Under the pieces are notes generated by a model. The model was given only the letters and a program-made list of their open reading frames with translations. It did no database searches and was not told the origin of the DNA. A stretch of 64,000 nucleotides of DNA from an uncultured Bacteroidales bacterium. Lineage in GTDB: Bacteria > Bacteroidota > Bacteroidia > Bacteroidales > Porphyromonadaceae. The stretch covers positions 28,352-92,351 of the forward strand of contig CAMYPM010000006.1 in NCBI GenBank assembly GCA_947290775.1, written 5' to 3'. Shown here piece by piece: positions 18,352 through 26,757 of this stretch; within the stretch, counting starts at the first letter, position 1, and the number at the start of each line of letters is the position of its first letter. Position numbers and translations under genes: made by a program.

Positions 18352-19320
18352 TTACTCCTCTAATATGCGTTGCTTAGCAGCTGCATACTGCTCTTCAAGC
18401 TCTTGGAAGATGGTAGCGACGCTCTTTATCTCGGATACCATTGCATGCACTTGACCGATTTCTATCTCACCCTCGTCAATATTGCCTTCGAATATACCCT
18501 TTTTGGCGCGAGCCCGTCCAAGTAGTTGCTGTAACTCCTCTTTGTCGGCACCATGCGTCTCTAATTCAATAACACGTTGGGTGAATTCACTCTGTAGAAG
18601 TAAACGTGTGGGAACGAGCTTTTTCAGTACTAAACGTGTATCGCCTTCGCCCCCTTCAATGCAGACCCGCTTGAAGTTTTCGTGTGCGCTGCTTTCTTCA
18701 CTCAAAGCAAATAAGGTACCGATCTGTACCCCTTCAGCACCTAAAGCTTTTGCAGCAAGTATAGAGCTTCCACGGGCAATTCCGCCTGCCGCCACTACCG
18801 GTACGGAGACAGCCGCTGCTACAGACGGAATTAGAGCCATTGTAGTGGTCTCTTCCCTACCATTGTGCCCTCCAGCTTCAAAGCCTTCTGCAATGACAGC
18901 GTCTACTCCTTCCTCCTCTGCTTTGCGGGCGAATAAAGTACTACTTACTACATGTAAAACTTTACACCCGGCATCCTTAAGGCGTCGTGTGTAGGTCCTC
19001 GGTGAGCCTGCTCCAGTAACCACTACCGGTACTTGCTCAGTGCAGATTATATTTATTATTTCCTCTATATCCGGGTACAAGAGCGGAATATTTACCCCGA
19101 AAGGCTTATCCCCGAGTGCCGTGCGGCACTTTGCGATATGCTCGCGCAGTACCTGAGGATACATAGAGCCGGCTCCGAGTAGGCCTAACCCTCCCTCTTT
19201 GCTTACGGCTGAAGCAAGGCGCCAGCCACTGCACCATACCATTCCTCCGGAAATAATAGGCTTCTCAATATTGAGAAGCCTAGTAAGTCTGGTTGAACCA
19301 AATGAATTTGTGTGACTCAC
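18352..19320 (-). CDS. fabK: FabK-type enoyl-ACP reductase II (FMN)
   Basis: A 322-residue FMN TIM-barrel protein of the nitronate monooxygenase / FabK superfamily. FabK-like features are PIISGGMVW at the start, KPFGVNIPLL, VVTGAGSPRTY, the AVIAEGFEAGGHNG motif (close to the EAGGHIG of pneumococcal FabK), VVAAGGIARG, and GQVHAMVSEI near the C terminus. FabK reduces enoyl-ACP in the last step of each fatty-acid elongation cycle. A nitronate monooxygenase role cannot be excluded, but the match points to FabK. It follows the second skp gene by 15 bp and is the last gene of the bamA operon. Confidence 0.83.
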   Translation of the reverse strand: MSHTNSFGSTRLTRLLNIEKPIISGGMVWCSGWRLASAVSKEGGLGLLGAGSMYPQVLREHIAKCRTALGDKPFGVNIPLLYPDIEEIINIICTEQVPVVVTGAGSPRTYTRRLKDAGCKVLHVVSSTLFARKAEEEGVDAVIAEGFEAGGHNGREETTTMALIPSVAAAVSVPVVAAGGIARGSSILAAKALGAEGVQIGTLFALSEESSAHENFKRVCIEGGEGDTRLVLKKLVPTRLLLQSEFTQRVIELETHGADKEELQQLLGRARAKKGIFEGNIDEGEIEIGQVHAMVSEIKSVATIFQELEEQYAAAKQRILEE

Positions 19321-19335
19321 AGTGTGAAAGCGTGC

Positions 19336-19833
19336 TTATTTAATGCCCAACTGAGCCTTGATCTTCGGTGTGATGTCAATAGCCCCTTTGCCTACATAAA
19401 GCATTAATGTGCTATCCACTACATACGTGATACCCTCTGCATCACTCACCTTTTTGATTGCTTCGGAAACTTTCTGCTGAATAGGCGCAAAGAGAGCTTC
19501 TTGCTGCTTCTGTATATCTTGTTGCATTACGTTAGCGGATTGCTGAATGCGATTTTGCATATCAATTAGCTCCTGCTGACGACTTTTTTTGATTGCATCG
19601 GAGAGTCCGGCTTGCTCATTGACGAATTGCTCGGTCTTCTTGGTGTATTCGTCTTGCATGGTCTGTAGCTCCTTGGTATACTTTTGGTCAAGCTCTTGAA
19701 GACGCGTTTGAGCATCTTTACTCTCCTGCATGCTAGTCAAGATTTCTTGAGAATTGACAAGGGCAACCTTCTGTTGCGCAAATACCATCAAAGGACAAAG
19801 TGCCAAAAGTAGGCTGATAAAAACTTTCTTCAT
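19336..19833 (-). CDS. OmpH/Skp family periplasmic chaperone, second copy
   Basis: A 165-residue Skp-like protein with a signal peptide (MKKVFISLLLALCPLMVFAQ), then QKVALVNSQEILTSMQESKDAQ, a long coiled-coil tentacle region rich in Gln, Lys and Glu, and the returning strand VDSTLMLYVGKGAIDITPKI. Skp trimers hold unfolded outer-membrane proteins in the periplasm and deliver them to BAM. It lies 42 bp downstream of the other skp copy and upstream of fabK. The two copies differ enough to suggest a division of labour or hetero-oligomers, which is inference. Confidence 0.9.
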   Translation of the reverse strand: MKKVFISLLLALCPLMVFAQQKVALVNSQEILTSMQESKDAQTRLQELDQKYTKELQTMQDEYTKKTEQFVNEQAGLSDAIKKSRQQELIDMQNRIQQSANVMQQDIQKQQEALFAPIQQKVSEAIKKVSDAEGITYVVDSTLMLYVGKGAIDITPKIKAQLGIK

Positions 19834-19875
19834 GATTTGTGTTCGTTATTAGGGAATTAATTATTTCTAATGTTA

Positions 19876-20388
19876 TTAGTGTGCGTATCCTAACTTCTTG
19901 AGTACGGAATCGCTAATGTCAATACCGGGGTTTGCATAGATAATGCCACTTGTGGCACGGTCTAATACTAAGTAGAAATTGTTGTTTTTAGCAATCTCCT
20001 TGATGGCATTCCAGATCTCATCTTGGATAGGCTTCATCAATTCATTACGCTTCTTATAAAGTTCGCCCTCAGGGCCAAAGTACTTAGTCTGAAGCTCGGT
20101 GGCTTCTTGCTCCTTCTTTACAATAGCATCTTCACGCTCTTTCTTTTGTGCTGCACTAAGGTAAACGAGGTCACTTTGGTACTTTTTGTACATAGTTTCT
20201 GCATCGAACTGTAGCTTTTTGACCTCTTCACCCCATTTCTTGGAGACAGCATCCAGCTGCTCATTCATCATTTCATAGTCAGGTATATTCTTGAGGATAT
20301 ACTCCATGTCGACGAGTGCATATTTCTGTGCTACGGCAAAGAGAGATGCCGCCAGCATCATCATAATGGTGATAAGTCCTTTTCTCAT
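19876..20388 (-). CDS. OmpH/Skp family periplasmic chaperone, first copy
   Basis: A 170-residue Skp-like protein: signal peptide (LITIMMMLAASLFAVAQ), the opening strand KYALVDMEYILKNIPDYE, a central coiled coil (about 45-125), and the closing segment FYLVLDRATSGIIYANPGIDIS. It is predicted to be a periplasmic chaperone for outer-membrane proteins. It follows bamA with a 67-bp gap that contains its own -7 promoter element, so it and the genes behind it can probably be expressed apart from bamA. Confidence 0.9.
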   Translation of the reverse strand: MRKGLITIMMMLAASLFAVAQKYALVDMEYILKNIPDYEMMNEQLDAVSKKWGEEVKKLQFDAETMYKKYQSDLVYLSAAQKKEREDAIVKKEQEATELQTKYFGPEGELYKKRNELMKPIQDEIWNAIKEIAKNNNFYLVLDRATSGIIYANPGIDISDSVLKKLGYAH

Positions 20389-20419
20389 TGTCTTATACGT
20401 TTTTAGGTTACTCCTCTTA

Positions 20420-20427
20420 CAAAGATA
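20420..20427 (-). promoter_or_regulatory. -7 element before the skp-skp-fabK group
   Basis: CAAAGATA on the plus strand reads TATCTTTG on the minus strand, 31 bp upstream of the first skp ATG. No clear -33 TTTG was found at standard spacing. Confidence 0.55.
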
Positions 20428-20455
20428 CTAATTCAGCAGAATTGGTAATCTAAAC

Positions 20456-23176
20456 TTAGAACTCTTGCCCTAAGATAAAGTGTACATTACTACCGCCTCG
20501 TACGGAAGATCCGTCCGGCTTGTCAAATCCGTATCCCCAGTCAACTCCGATTAGTCCCACCATGGGTAGCGTGACACGCACTCCGACACCAGCTGAACGC
20601 TTGAGGGAGAAAGGATTGAAGTCGGCTATCTCACTCCAGGCATTACCAGCTTCAAGGAATGCTAAGGCCCATATATTAGTTTGTCCTTTGAAGAGAATCG
20701 GTACTCTCAGTTCGGCAGAGAGACGTAAGAAAGCGTAAGCATAGTCGTAGTTATTACCGGCAATAGACCCATTGCTATATCCGCGTAACCCAATAGCCTC
20801 ATTCATGTAGCTGCCCACGCCGCTCATACCATCACCGCCCATATAGTATGTGCCAAACGGTGAAAGCTTATACTTTGTATAGCTGCCAATAAAGCCCATA
20901 TCAAAGCGAGTCATTAGGACCGGTGTATATTGGACAACAGCCGGATTGAGTAGTGGGGCAAATACTTTTCCACTGAAGCGCCACTTGTGGTATTCAATGA
21001 AGCGGAACCGCTCTTTAGAGGATAGACGGGGATCGCTGTAGTCCTTTTTGTCAAATAGAGAATAGGGCGGAGTAGCGGTAACCGAAAGAGAAAAATCACT
21101 TCCTCGACGCGTAAAGACGGGATTGTCGATAGAGGTCCGTGAAAAACGTAGTTGGAAGCTAATATCATTAGCATTACCATTGTGGAATCCTCTGAAGGTA
21201 TCGTAAATCCAATCATTTAGCATATAGAGATTATAGTTGGCAGACAGGTACAGCTGGAACCAATTGTCCGGTTTATTCAGTCGTTTGCCGAAACCGATTG
21301 AGGCTCCCAATACTTGCAAAGACTGGTTAGGATTATAGGCATTCTCCATAAGAGAGTTATTCCCATAGCCTCCATAACCGCCATAATTTCCGTATCCACC
21401 GTAGCCATAGCCTCCATATCCGTATCCATAACCTCCATATCCATATCCGTATCCTCCTAAGCTTCCAATTTGGTTATTGTAGTAGCGTGTATCCAAAGCG
21501 GTTTGCCGAGAGTAGAAAAAGCTGGTACTAAAATAATTTGGCTTCTTACCACCGAACCAAGGATCAATGAAAGAAATACCATATTGTTGGTAGTATCGCC
21601 CATTGGTCATCGCATCTATGGAAAGTGTTTGTGCGTCTCCCTGTGGTATGATGCCTTTGTACATCTTAGGATGGAAGAGGTTGTAGATGGAGAAGTTAGT
21701 AAACTTCAACCCTACACGAAGAATAAGTCCCGCTTGGCTCCACCCTAAGGAGATTTCAAACTTATCACTACGCTTAGGCTCAAGATTATATTCAATATCT
21801 ACGGTACCATCTTGAGGGTTAGGAATAGGCGTCGGGTAGGAACGCTCTGGGTCGAATTGATCAAGTTGATTGAGCGCCATGTAGGAGTTGAGCAAATCAT
21901 CTTTACTAAAGAGCTTGCCCGGCTTAGTGAAGAGCTCGCGGCGCACTACATTATCATACAATATGTCGTTTCCTTTGATGATAACCTTATTGATCGTGGC
22001 TTGAGGCCCTTCCATTACACGAAGGTCCAAACTTACTGAGTCGCCCTTGATAGCTGTTTCAATGGGATCAATATGGGCAAATATGTAACCGTTGTTGTAG
22101 TAAATGTTGGCTACAGCGTCCTCATCGGTAGTAAGCCGCCCATCCAAACGCTTCTGATTGTAAGTATCGCCCGGCTTTATCCCGAGTACAGCGGAAAGGT
22201 ATTCGGATGGGTACTTGGTATTGCCCACAAATCGAAGGGAGGATATGTAGTACTTCTTCCCTTCGTTGATACTGATCTCTATTTTGATGCGTTTCTCATT
22301 CTTTTCATCTCGGTAGATGGTATCGGATACAATCTCGGCATCTCTGTAGCCGGCTTCATGATAGCGACTGATGATGTTGTTAAGGTCTTCGCGGTACTCT
22401 TTTTCAATGAACTTCTTTGAGCTGAATATCTCCAATATACTGCTCCATGCACGTCCTTTGCTCAAGCTGAATAGCTCGTTGGTCTTTTTCATTGCCTTGC
22501 GAAGTTGCTTGCCGGAGAGTGCCTCATTACCCTTGAATATGATCTCACTGACTTTTATCTTGCTATTCTTACGAATGTCGACCAATACATTCACATGATT
22601 CTTTTGGGATAGATCATCGGTAGTGATTACATCAACAGCAACGTCACTGAATCCTTTTTCATTAAAGTACTTAGTTACGAGTTGAATCGTTCGATTCGCT
22701 GTATTGGGGGTAATTTGAATACCGCTACGGAGTCCTAAACGCTCTTCAAGTTCCTTCTTTTCACTCTGCTTGATGCCCTTATACTCTACGTTGCTAACCC
22801 TTGGACGCTGTAACAAATCTATTTTCAGCCATACCTCTCTCCCCACAACCTTTGAAATACTGATAGTGGCATTCTGAAAGTAACCGCTTCTCATGAAGCG
22901 CCTTACCGCATCACTAATAGCTATTCCCGGGATGTCAATCTCGTCTCCCACATTGAGTCCCGATAAACTCAGCAGTATAGTTTCATCGTAGCCTTCGCCT
23001 CCTGTCAACGAAATATCCGCTATTCTATAGTTTTGCGGCACGGCATAGTTGATCTCAACAGAAGGGGTGAGTTGGGTACTATCCGTTTGTGCCTGTACGG
23101 GGAGAATGGCCGGCAGTAATAGTATTGCCCACGGAATAAGACGATAAAAAACGCTCATTGGAAAAGTTGTACTCAT
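20456..23176 (-). CDS. bamA: Outer-membrane protein assembly factor BamA
   Basis: A 906-residue BamA/Omp85 protein: signal peptide (about 1-30), periplasmic POTRA repeats (about 45-440, for example VSNVEYKGIKQSEKKELEERLG and ISSLRFVGNTKYPSEYL), then a 16-strand barrel ending in VHFILGQEF. The conserved GLRGYSNG is the lid-lock/VRGF-type motif of strand-loop 6. It inserts beta-barrel proteins into the outer membrane. An unusual Gly-Tyr-rich insertion (about residues 573-606) lies in an early barrel loop. The ATG overlaps the uppS stop as ATGA. Confidence 0.95.
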   Translation of the reverse strand: MSTTFPMSVFYRLIPWAILLLPAILPVQAQTDSTQLTPSVEINYAVPQNYRIADISLTGGEGYDETILLSLSGLNVGDEIDIPGIAISDAVRRFMRSGYFQNATISISKVVGREVWLKIDLLQRPRVSNVEYKGIKQSEKKELEERLGLRSGIQITPNTANRTIQLVTKYFNEKGFSDVAVDVITTDDLSQKNHVNVLVDIRKNSKIKVSEIIFKGNEALSGKQLRKAMKKTNELFSLSKGRAWSSILEIFSSKKFIEKEYREDLNNIISRYHEAGYRDAEIVSDTIYRDEKNEKRIKIEISINEGKKYYISSLRFVGNTKYPSEYLSAVLGIKPGDTYNQKRLDGRLTTDEDAVANIYYNNGYIFAHIDPIETAIKGDSVSLDLRVMEGPQATINKVIIKGNDILYDNVVRRELFTKPGKLFSKDDLLNSYMALNQLDQFDPERSYPTPIPNPQDGTVDIEYNLEPKRSDKFEISLGWSQAGLILRVGLKFTNFSIYNLFHPKMYKGIIPQGDAQTLSIDAMTNGRYYQQYGISFIDPWFGGKKPNYFSTSFFYSRQTALDTRYYNNQIGSLGGYGYGYGGYGYGYGGYGYGGYGNYGGYGGYGNNSLMENAYNPNQSLQVLGASIGFGKRLNKPDNWFQLYLSANYNLYMLNDWIYDTFRGFHNGNANDISFQLRFSRTSIDNPVFTRRGSDFSLSVTATPPYSLFDKKDYSDPRLSSKERFRFIEYHKWRFSGKVFAPLLNPAVVQYTPVLMTRFDMGFIGSYTKYKLSPFGTYYMGGDGMSGVGSYMNEAIGLRGYSNGSIAGNNYDYAYAFLRLSAELRVPILFKGQTNIWALAFLEAGNAWSEIADFNPFSLKRSAGVGVRVTLPMVGLIGVDWGYGFDKPDGSSVRGGSNVHFILGQEF

Positions 23177-23883
23177 GGAGTTGTATCAGTGTCAGGAAGC
23201 GCTCCATAACGGCGCTCTCTGGAATTAAAGTCTTTTATTGCTGCTTCCAGGTCTGCTTTAGAAAAGTCAGGCCAAAGCGTAGATGTAAAATATAACTCGG
23301 TATAGGCCATTTGGTAGAGTAGAAAATTACTTATTCTCTGTTCTCCTCCGGTTCTGATCAGCAGATCCGGATCGGGTATACCGGCAGTTTCTAAAAAGGG
23401 CTCAATGGGATTATCGTAAGGGTTTAGTTGCTTGTCGCGACAAGCCTCTAACCCGTTAACAAAAGCTTTGTTCAGCTCCCACCGGGCTGAATAGCTTAAA
23501 GCTACAATAAGCGTAATAGTGTTGCATTCGGCAGTTGAAGCTACAGCCTGGAGGAGGTGGGCCTTGTGGTCTGCTCCTAAACGGCTTAGGTCTCCAATAA
23601 AACGCAACTTTACGCCTGACTCAACCAATTCGGAGGTGTATTGTGTAATGCTCTCCGCAAAGAGTGCCATCAAAGCATCCACCTCACCTTGCGGTCGGTT
23701 CCAATTCTCTGTGCTGAATGCATAGACGGTAAGATACCGAACCCCTAAGTCAGCTGCATTGCGGAGTGTATCGTGCAGGGCGCGGACCCCTGCGGCGTGC
23801 CCTTCTCCGCGCTCTTTGCCTCTTGCTAAGGCCCAACGGCCATTGCCGTCCATTATGATTGCTATGTGCCGTGGTACATTCAT
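23173..23883 (-). CDS. uppS: Isoprenyl transferase (undecaprenyl diphosphate synthase)
   Basis: A 236-residue cis-prenyltransferase making the C55 lipid carrier for peptidoglycan and surface polysaccharides. Visible motifs are HIAIIMDGNGRWALARGKERGEGH (catalytic Asp and substrate residues), YLTVYAFSTENWNRP, LSYSARWEL in place of the common YGGRWD, PDLLIRTGGEQRISNFLLYQ, and YTELYFTSTLWPDF. It overlaps DUF6089 upstream and bamA downstream by 4 bp each (ATGA), so translation is coupled across all three. Confidence 0.96.
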   Translation of the reverse strand: MNVPRHIAIIMDGNGRWALARGKERGEGHAAGVRALHDTLRNAADLGVRYLTVYAFSTENWNRPQGEVDALMALFAESITQYTSELVESGVKLRFIGDLSRLGADHKAHLLQAVASTAECNTITLIVALSYSARWELNKAFVNGLEACRDKQLNPYDNPIEPFLETAGIPDPDLLIRTGGEQRISNFLLYQMAYTELYFTSTLWPDFSKADLEAAIKDFNSRERRYGALPDTDTTP

Positions 23884-24563
23884 AGGTTATTGCATTGAGC
23901 CTTAATGTAACCAAATTCATAGGTGACAGCCACCACAACAGCAATGATTCCATCCCCACCCTTCCACGGAAGTGCGCTGAGACGATAGGGATTGTTTAGA
24001 AAGTCGCTTTCTGCAGTGGGCGTATCCAGTCGGTCGGAGAAAAAGTGCATGCCTTGTACTTCCAAAAGAAGGTTCCACCTATTAGCTATCTTGTACTTGA
24101 GTCCAAATGAAGCGGCTACGCCCGGCAGAAAGGCAGGGGATCGCTTCGTAAAAGCTATACCGAGTGGAAGCCCTAAGGATAGGAAGGGTACTAATCTTCG
24201 GGTAGATAGGAAGTGAAACTTATCGCTGTAGGGATAAAAGTTGTATTCAAATCTGGGTTGAAAGAGAATAGCCGAACTATTGAACGAAATGGCCTGACCG
24301 GATGGAAACTGCTCCGGATGTCGCTTCGTAGAGCCTCGGAGTAAGTAATATCCCAATGTGCCACTGAAAGCCATGGAGAGGTTCATATTATAGCGTCCTA
24401 CTATTTGCAATGAAGCTCCGGGAGCGGCAAAGGGAATAGTCGGATTGGCATCTCCCAAATAACCGACAGTACCCAGGGACGCCCCTACGTCGTAGCGGTA
24501 TTCCTGTGCAGAAAGTGCGGCTGCGGTTACAAAGAGAAGAAGACTCAGGCTAAGGTTGCGCAT
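23880..24563 (-). CDS. DUF6089 outer-membrane beta-barrel protein
   Basis: A 227-residue protein with a signal peptide (LSLLLFVTAAALSAQ), then YRYDVGASLGTVGYLGDANPTIPF and eight or so amphipathic strands typical of a small OmpA-like barrel. In many Bacteroidetes this gene sits directly upstream of uppS and bamA, as here, which suggests a role in outer-membrane biogenesis; none has been shown that I know of. Its start lies inside the 3' end of the DUF6242 gene (14-bp overlap) and its stop overlaps uppS. Confidence 0.8.
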   Translation of the reverse strand: MRNLSLSLLLFVTAAALSAQEYRYDVGASLGTVGYLGDANPTIPFAAPGASLQIVGRYNMNLSMAFSGTLGYYLLRGSTKRHPEQFPSGQAISFNSSAILFQPRFEYNFYPYSDKFHFLSTRRLVPFLSLGLPLGIAFTKRSPAFLPGVAASFGLKYKIANRWNLLLEVQGMHFFSDRLDTPTAESDFLNNPYRLSALPWKGGDGIIAVVVAVTYEFGYIKAQCNNL

Positions 24564-25968
24564 AGATCTTTGGATAGCCCACCCAAACTTCTTCCTTCCA
24601 CTCTTTTTGCGGTGTTTGTCCCCCTATGAGCCAGACTCTATGGCCAGGTGTGATCATACCTACCATAGCACTGCGGCCGGTGCTTCTGAGATCCCCTTCG
24701 GGCATTGCCAAGTCGCGGTTCATAGGAAGCCACGTGATGGCATCTGAGCTTGTAAGTGCTATTTGGTTGACAAAATAGAAGTAACAATCAGCCTCTCTGT
24801 CGTATAAGAATAGGGGCTGCGCTGCTAACTTCGGTAGGGAGTGCTCTGCGGACTTCTTCAAGCAGAGCCAATCTAATGCTGTAGTGGTACTCCAAACGCC
24901 ATCGCACAGATTGCCGTCTTGCGAATAGCCGCCGGCCAACATGAGTAAAGGATAGTTGGCTTGTGTGCGATTGAGATGCCCAAAGCCATGAGTAGGGAAA
25001 GAGTCCGGCACGGCTTCTCCCTTTCTTATTACAAGTTTGTCGTCTACTACAGAAGCGGCTGCAAAGTAGCTTTTATGCCCATTATCCGCATCTTGTATAA
25101 TAAGGGCTGCCGTAGGATAAAGGTCACCCGGCTTAATAAACCCACCTAAGAGAGTTTGGAATCTCAAATCTTTAGTCTCTATTTGGAAAGCAAGCTCGCC
25201 AAATGTACTCCATGAACTTAAGTTTAGCGTAATGGGTGAGCCATCTTTTGTCACATTCTCTCGCAACAATGTGTAGCGGAAGTCTCTATCGGCATCCGGT
25301 ATGTAGACCATGTCTATAGCGTGGTTTACTTTTTCGGCTTTCTCTTTTACAAATGGGCTATTTCTATGTGGATAAACTACACTGTAGACCTCTGTCGCTC
25401 CATTACGATAGAGCAAGTAACGACCGCTTTGTTCCTCGGCTCCATTTATCGAAGAGGGGTAAAAATCAACGCGCTCCACATTTGTCATATGGGGAAAGCC
25501 AAAGTGGTCATTCTGCTGCCAGATGTAAGTCTCAGGATCGTACTCATACCTGTTAATCTCCACCTTGTAGCGCTTTGACATAGTTGAGTCGCGATTGGTA
25601 ATTTGCACCTCAATTCCTTTCTCCCAGCCACTCAGGTCAATAGAGTCTGTCGAGATCGGCTTCCTTACTGCTCCATCTACGAAGATAGTGGTTGTATTCG
25701 TTTTGAAGACGGCTATTGTAAGCTTAACGGTATCGAAGGAACTACGATAAGGGAGCGGGATAGCATTGTAGATGCGTCCATTACGGTGGTCAATGGAGAA
25801 AAAAGTTTGTGCAAGCTCCGGTAGATTCTTGCTTTCCATCTTGAAGTGGGTTATTTGCACCGTGTTTACGTTGCTGTCCACCACCTCCTTTTTATCATTG
25901 AGGCAGCCTGTGGCGAGCCAAACGAGTGCCAGCATCGCCGGAAGGGCATTCCATAATAGTCTCTTCAT
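24550..25968 (-). CDS. DUF6242-type lipoprotein with beta-propeller-like region
   Basis: A 472-residue lipoprotein: signal MLALVWLATGC with Cys22 in the lipobox, then a Bacteroidetes N-terminal immunoglobulin-like module (VQITHFKMESKNLPELAQTFFSIDHRNGRIYNAIPLPY, about 37-130), and a C-terminal region of repeated Trp/Gly motifs (YIWQQNDHFGFPH, LMLAGGYSQDGNLCDGVWSTTTALDW, VWLIGGQTPQKEWKEEVWVG) like kelch blades. It is probably anchored in the outer membrane. As first gene of the DUF6089-uppS-bamA operon, behind its own promoter, it may take part in envelope assembly; that is inference. Confidence 0.75.
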   Translation of the reverse strand: MKRLLWNALPAMLALVWLATGCLNDKKEVVDSNVNTVQITHFKMESKNLPELAQTFFSIDHRNGRIYNAIPLPYRSSFDTVKLTIAVFKTNTTTIFVDGAVRKPISTDSIDLSGWEKGIEVQITNRDSTMSKRYKVEINRYEYDPETYIWQQNDHFGFPHMTNVERVDFYPSSINGAEEQSGRYLLYRNGATEVYSVVYPHRNSPFVKEKAEKVNHAIDMVYIPDADRDFRYTLLRENVTKDGSPITLNLSSWSTFGELAFQIETKDLRFQTLLGGFIKPGDLYPTAALIIQDADNGHKSYFAAASVVDDKLVIRKGEAVPDSFPTHGFGHLNRTQANYPLLMLAGGYSQDGNLCDGVWSTTTALDWLCLKKSAEHSLPKLAAQPLFLYDREADCYFYFVNQIALTSSDAITWLPMNRDLAMPEGDLRSTGRSAMVGMITPGHRVWLIGGQTPQKEWKEEVWVGYPKIYAQP

Positions 25969-25995
25969 TATAGTGACCGATCATTAAGTTAACTA

Positions 25996-26003
25996 CAAAG
26001 ATA
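25996..26003 (-). promoter_or_regulatory. -7 element of the DUF6242-uppS-bamA operon
   Basis: TATCTTTG on the minus strand matches TAnnTTTG and lies 27 bp before the ATG. A possible -33 TTG (26021-26019) is closer than usual. Confidence 0.55.
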
Positions 26004-26109
26004 AGAAAATCCATCAGTCAATCCTTACTTTGTGGAGCTCTCTCTCTATTACAATAGACGATTGAAAGAGGCAAATATTGCGAATAATAAAGGAAAAAGA
26101 GGGGCGGCA

Positions 26110-26147
26110 AAGGACAAAAAGGAGCACTCCGCAAAAGAAGTGCTCCT
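26110..26147 (-). terminator. Terminator of the tRNA-Glu/rpsT/tRNA-Glu unit
   Basis: On the minus strand AGGAGCACT pairs perfectly with AGTGCTCCT and is followed directly by TTTTTGTCCTTT, 15 bp beyond the last tRNA. Confidence 0.88.
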
Positions 26148-26161
26148 CTAAAACCTTTAAG

Positions 26162-26233
26162 TAGCCCCTGGGGGAATCGAACCCCCCTTTCAAGGATGAA
26201 AACCTTGCGTCCTAACCGATAGACGAAAGGGCC
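26162..26233 (-). tRNA. tRNA-Glu (TTC), copy 1
   Basis: A 72-nt tRNA without encoded CCA. GGCCCTT pairs with AGGGGCT (two wobbles), the anticodon loop TTTTCAT carries TTC (Glu), and the T-arm is GGGGGTTCGATTCCCCC. It is identical over all 72 bases to the copy at 26610-26681. It lies 27 bp downstream of rpsT and just before the terminator. Confidence 0.95.
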
Positions 26234-26260
26234 CCTATGAGCGCATAAAACGCCTATTCC

Positions 26261-26518
26261 TTATGCACGTAATGAATTGACGTGCAGTGCAAGCTTGCTC
26301 TTTAGGTTTGCTGCCTTATTCTTGTGGATAATTCCTCGCTTAGCCAGTTTATCCAACATAGAGCTAACGCGTGGAAGAGCTTCAAATGCTTCCTCGTAGT
26401 CTGTCGCTGCTCTGAGCTTCTTTATTGCTGTACGTGTTGACTTCCCGTGGTATCTGTTAGCGATACGACGAGTAGAGGTTTGTCTGATTCGTTTTTCTGA
26501 CGACTTATGATTTGCCAT
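26261..26518 (-). CDS. rpsT: 30S ribosomal protein S20
   Basis: An 85-residue S20, full length, with the typical basic helical sequence: [18 protein letters not shown] at the start, then [13 protein letters not shown] and [18 protein letters not shown] at the end. S20 binds 16S rRNA early in 30S assembly. It is flanked on both sides by identical tRNA-Glu genes in the same direction, with one strong promoter upstream of the first tRNA and one terminator after the second, so its mRNA is probably released by tRNA processing. Confidence 0.97.
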   Translation of the reverse strand: MANHKSSEKRIRQTSTRRIANRYHGKSTRTAIKKLRAATDYEEAFEALPRVSSMLDKLAKRGIIHKNKAANLKSKLALHVNSLRA

Positions 26519-26609
26519 TATAGCTTCTTACTTCTTAATTAGCATAGCTTTCTCTCTATCGCCATGCTGTCCTATATAAATGTAACTCTGCTTCAACCAA
26601 ACAGTTGAG

Positions 26610-26681
26610 TAGCCCCTGGGGGAATCGAACCCCCCTTTCAAGGATGAAAACCTTGCGTCCTAACCGATAGACGAAAGGGCC
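26610..26681 (-). tRNA. tRNA-Glu (TTC), copy 2
   Basis: Identical in all 72 positions to the tRNA-Glu at 26162-26233, also without encoded CCA. It is the first gene behind the promoter at 26724-26754 and lies 91 bp upstream of the rpsT start. Confidence 0.95.
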
Positions 26682-26723
26682 TTTATTAAGCCATCCTTAG
26701 ACGCTCTAAGGACTTCGTGGGTG

Positions 26724-26754
26724 CAAAGGTACTACTTTATTTCTAATCTACAAA
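26724..26754 (-). promoter_or_regulatory. Promoter of the tRNA-Glu/rpsT/tRNA-Glu unit
   Basis: On the minus strand TTTG (26754-26751), 19 bp and TACCTTTG (26731-26724) match the Bacteroidetes consensus exactly. It sits in the gap after nusB, about 40 bp before the first tRNA. Confidence 0.85.
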
Positions 26755-26757
26755 AGG

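Noticed and set aside
21358..21460. BamA Gly-Tyr tract as a slippage-prone phase-variable repeat
   Set aside because: The codons for Gly and Tyr change along the tract, so there is no long exact DNA repeat to slip, and the frame stays open.
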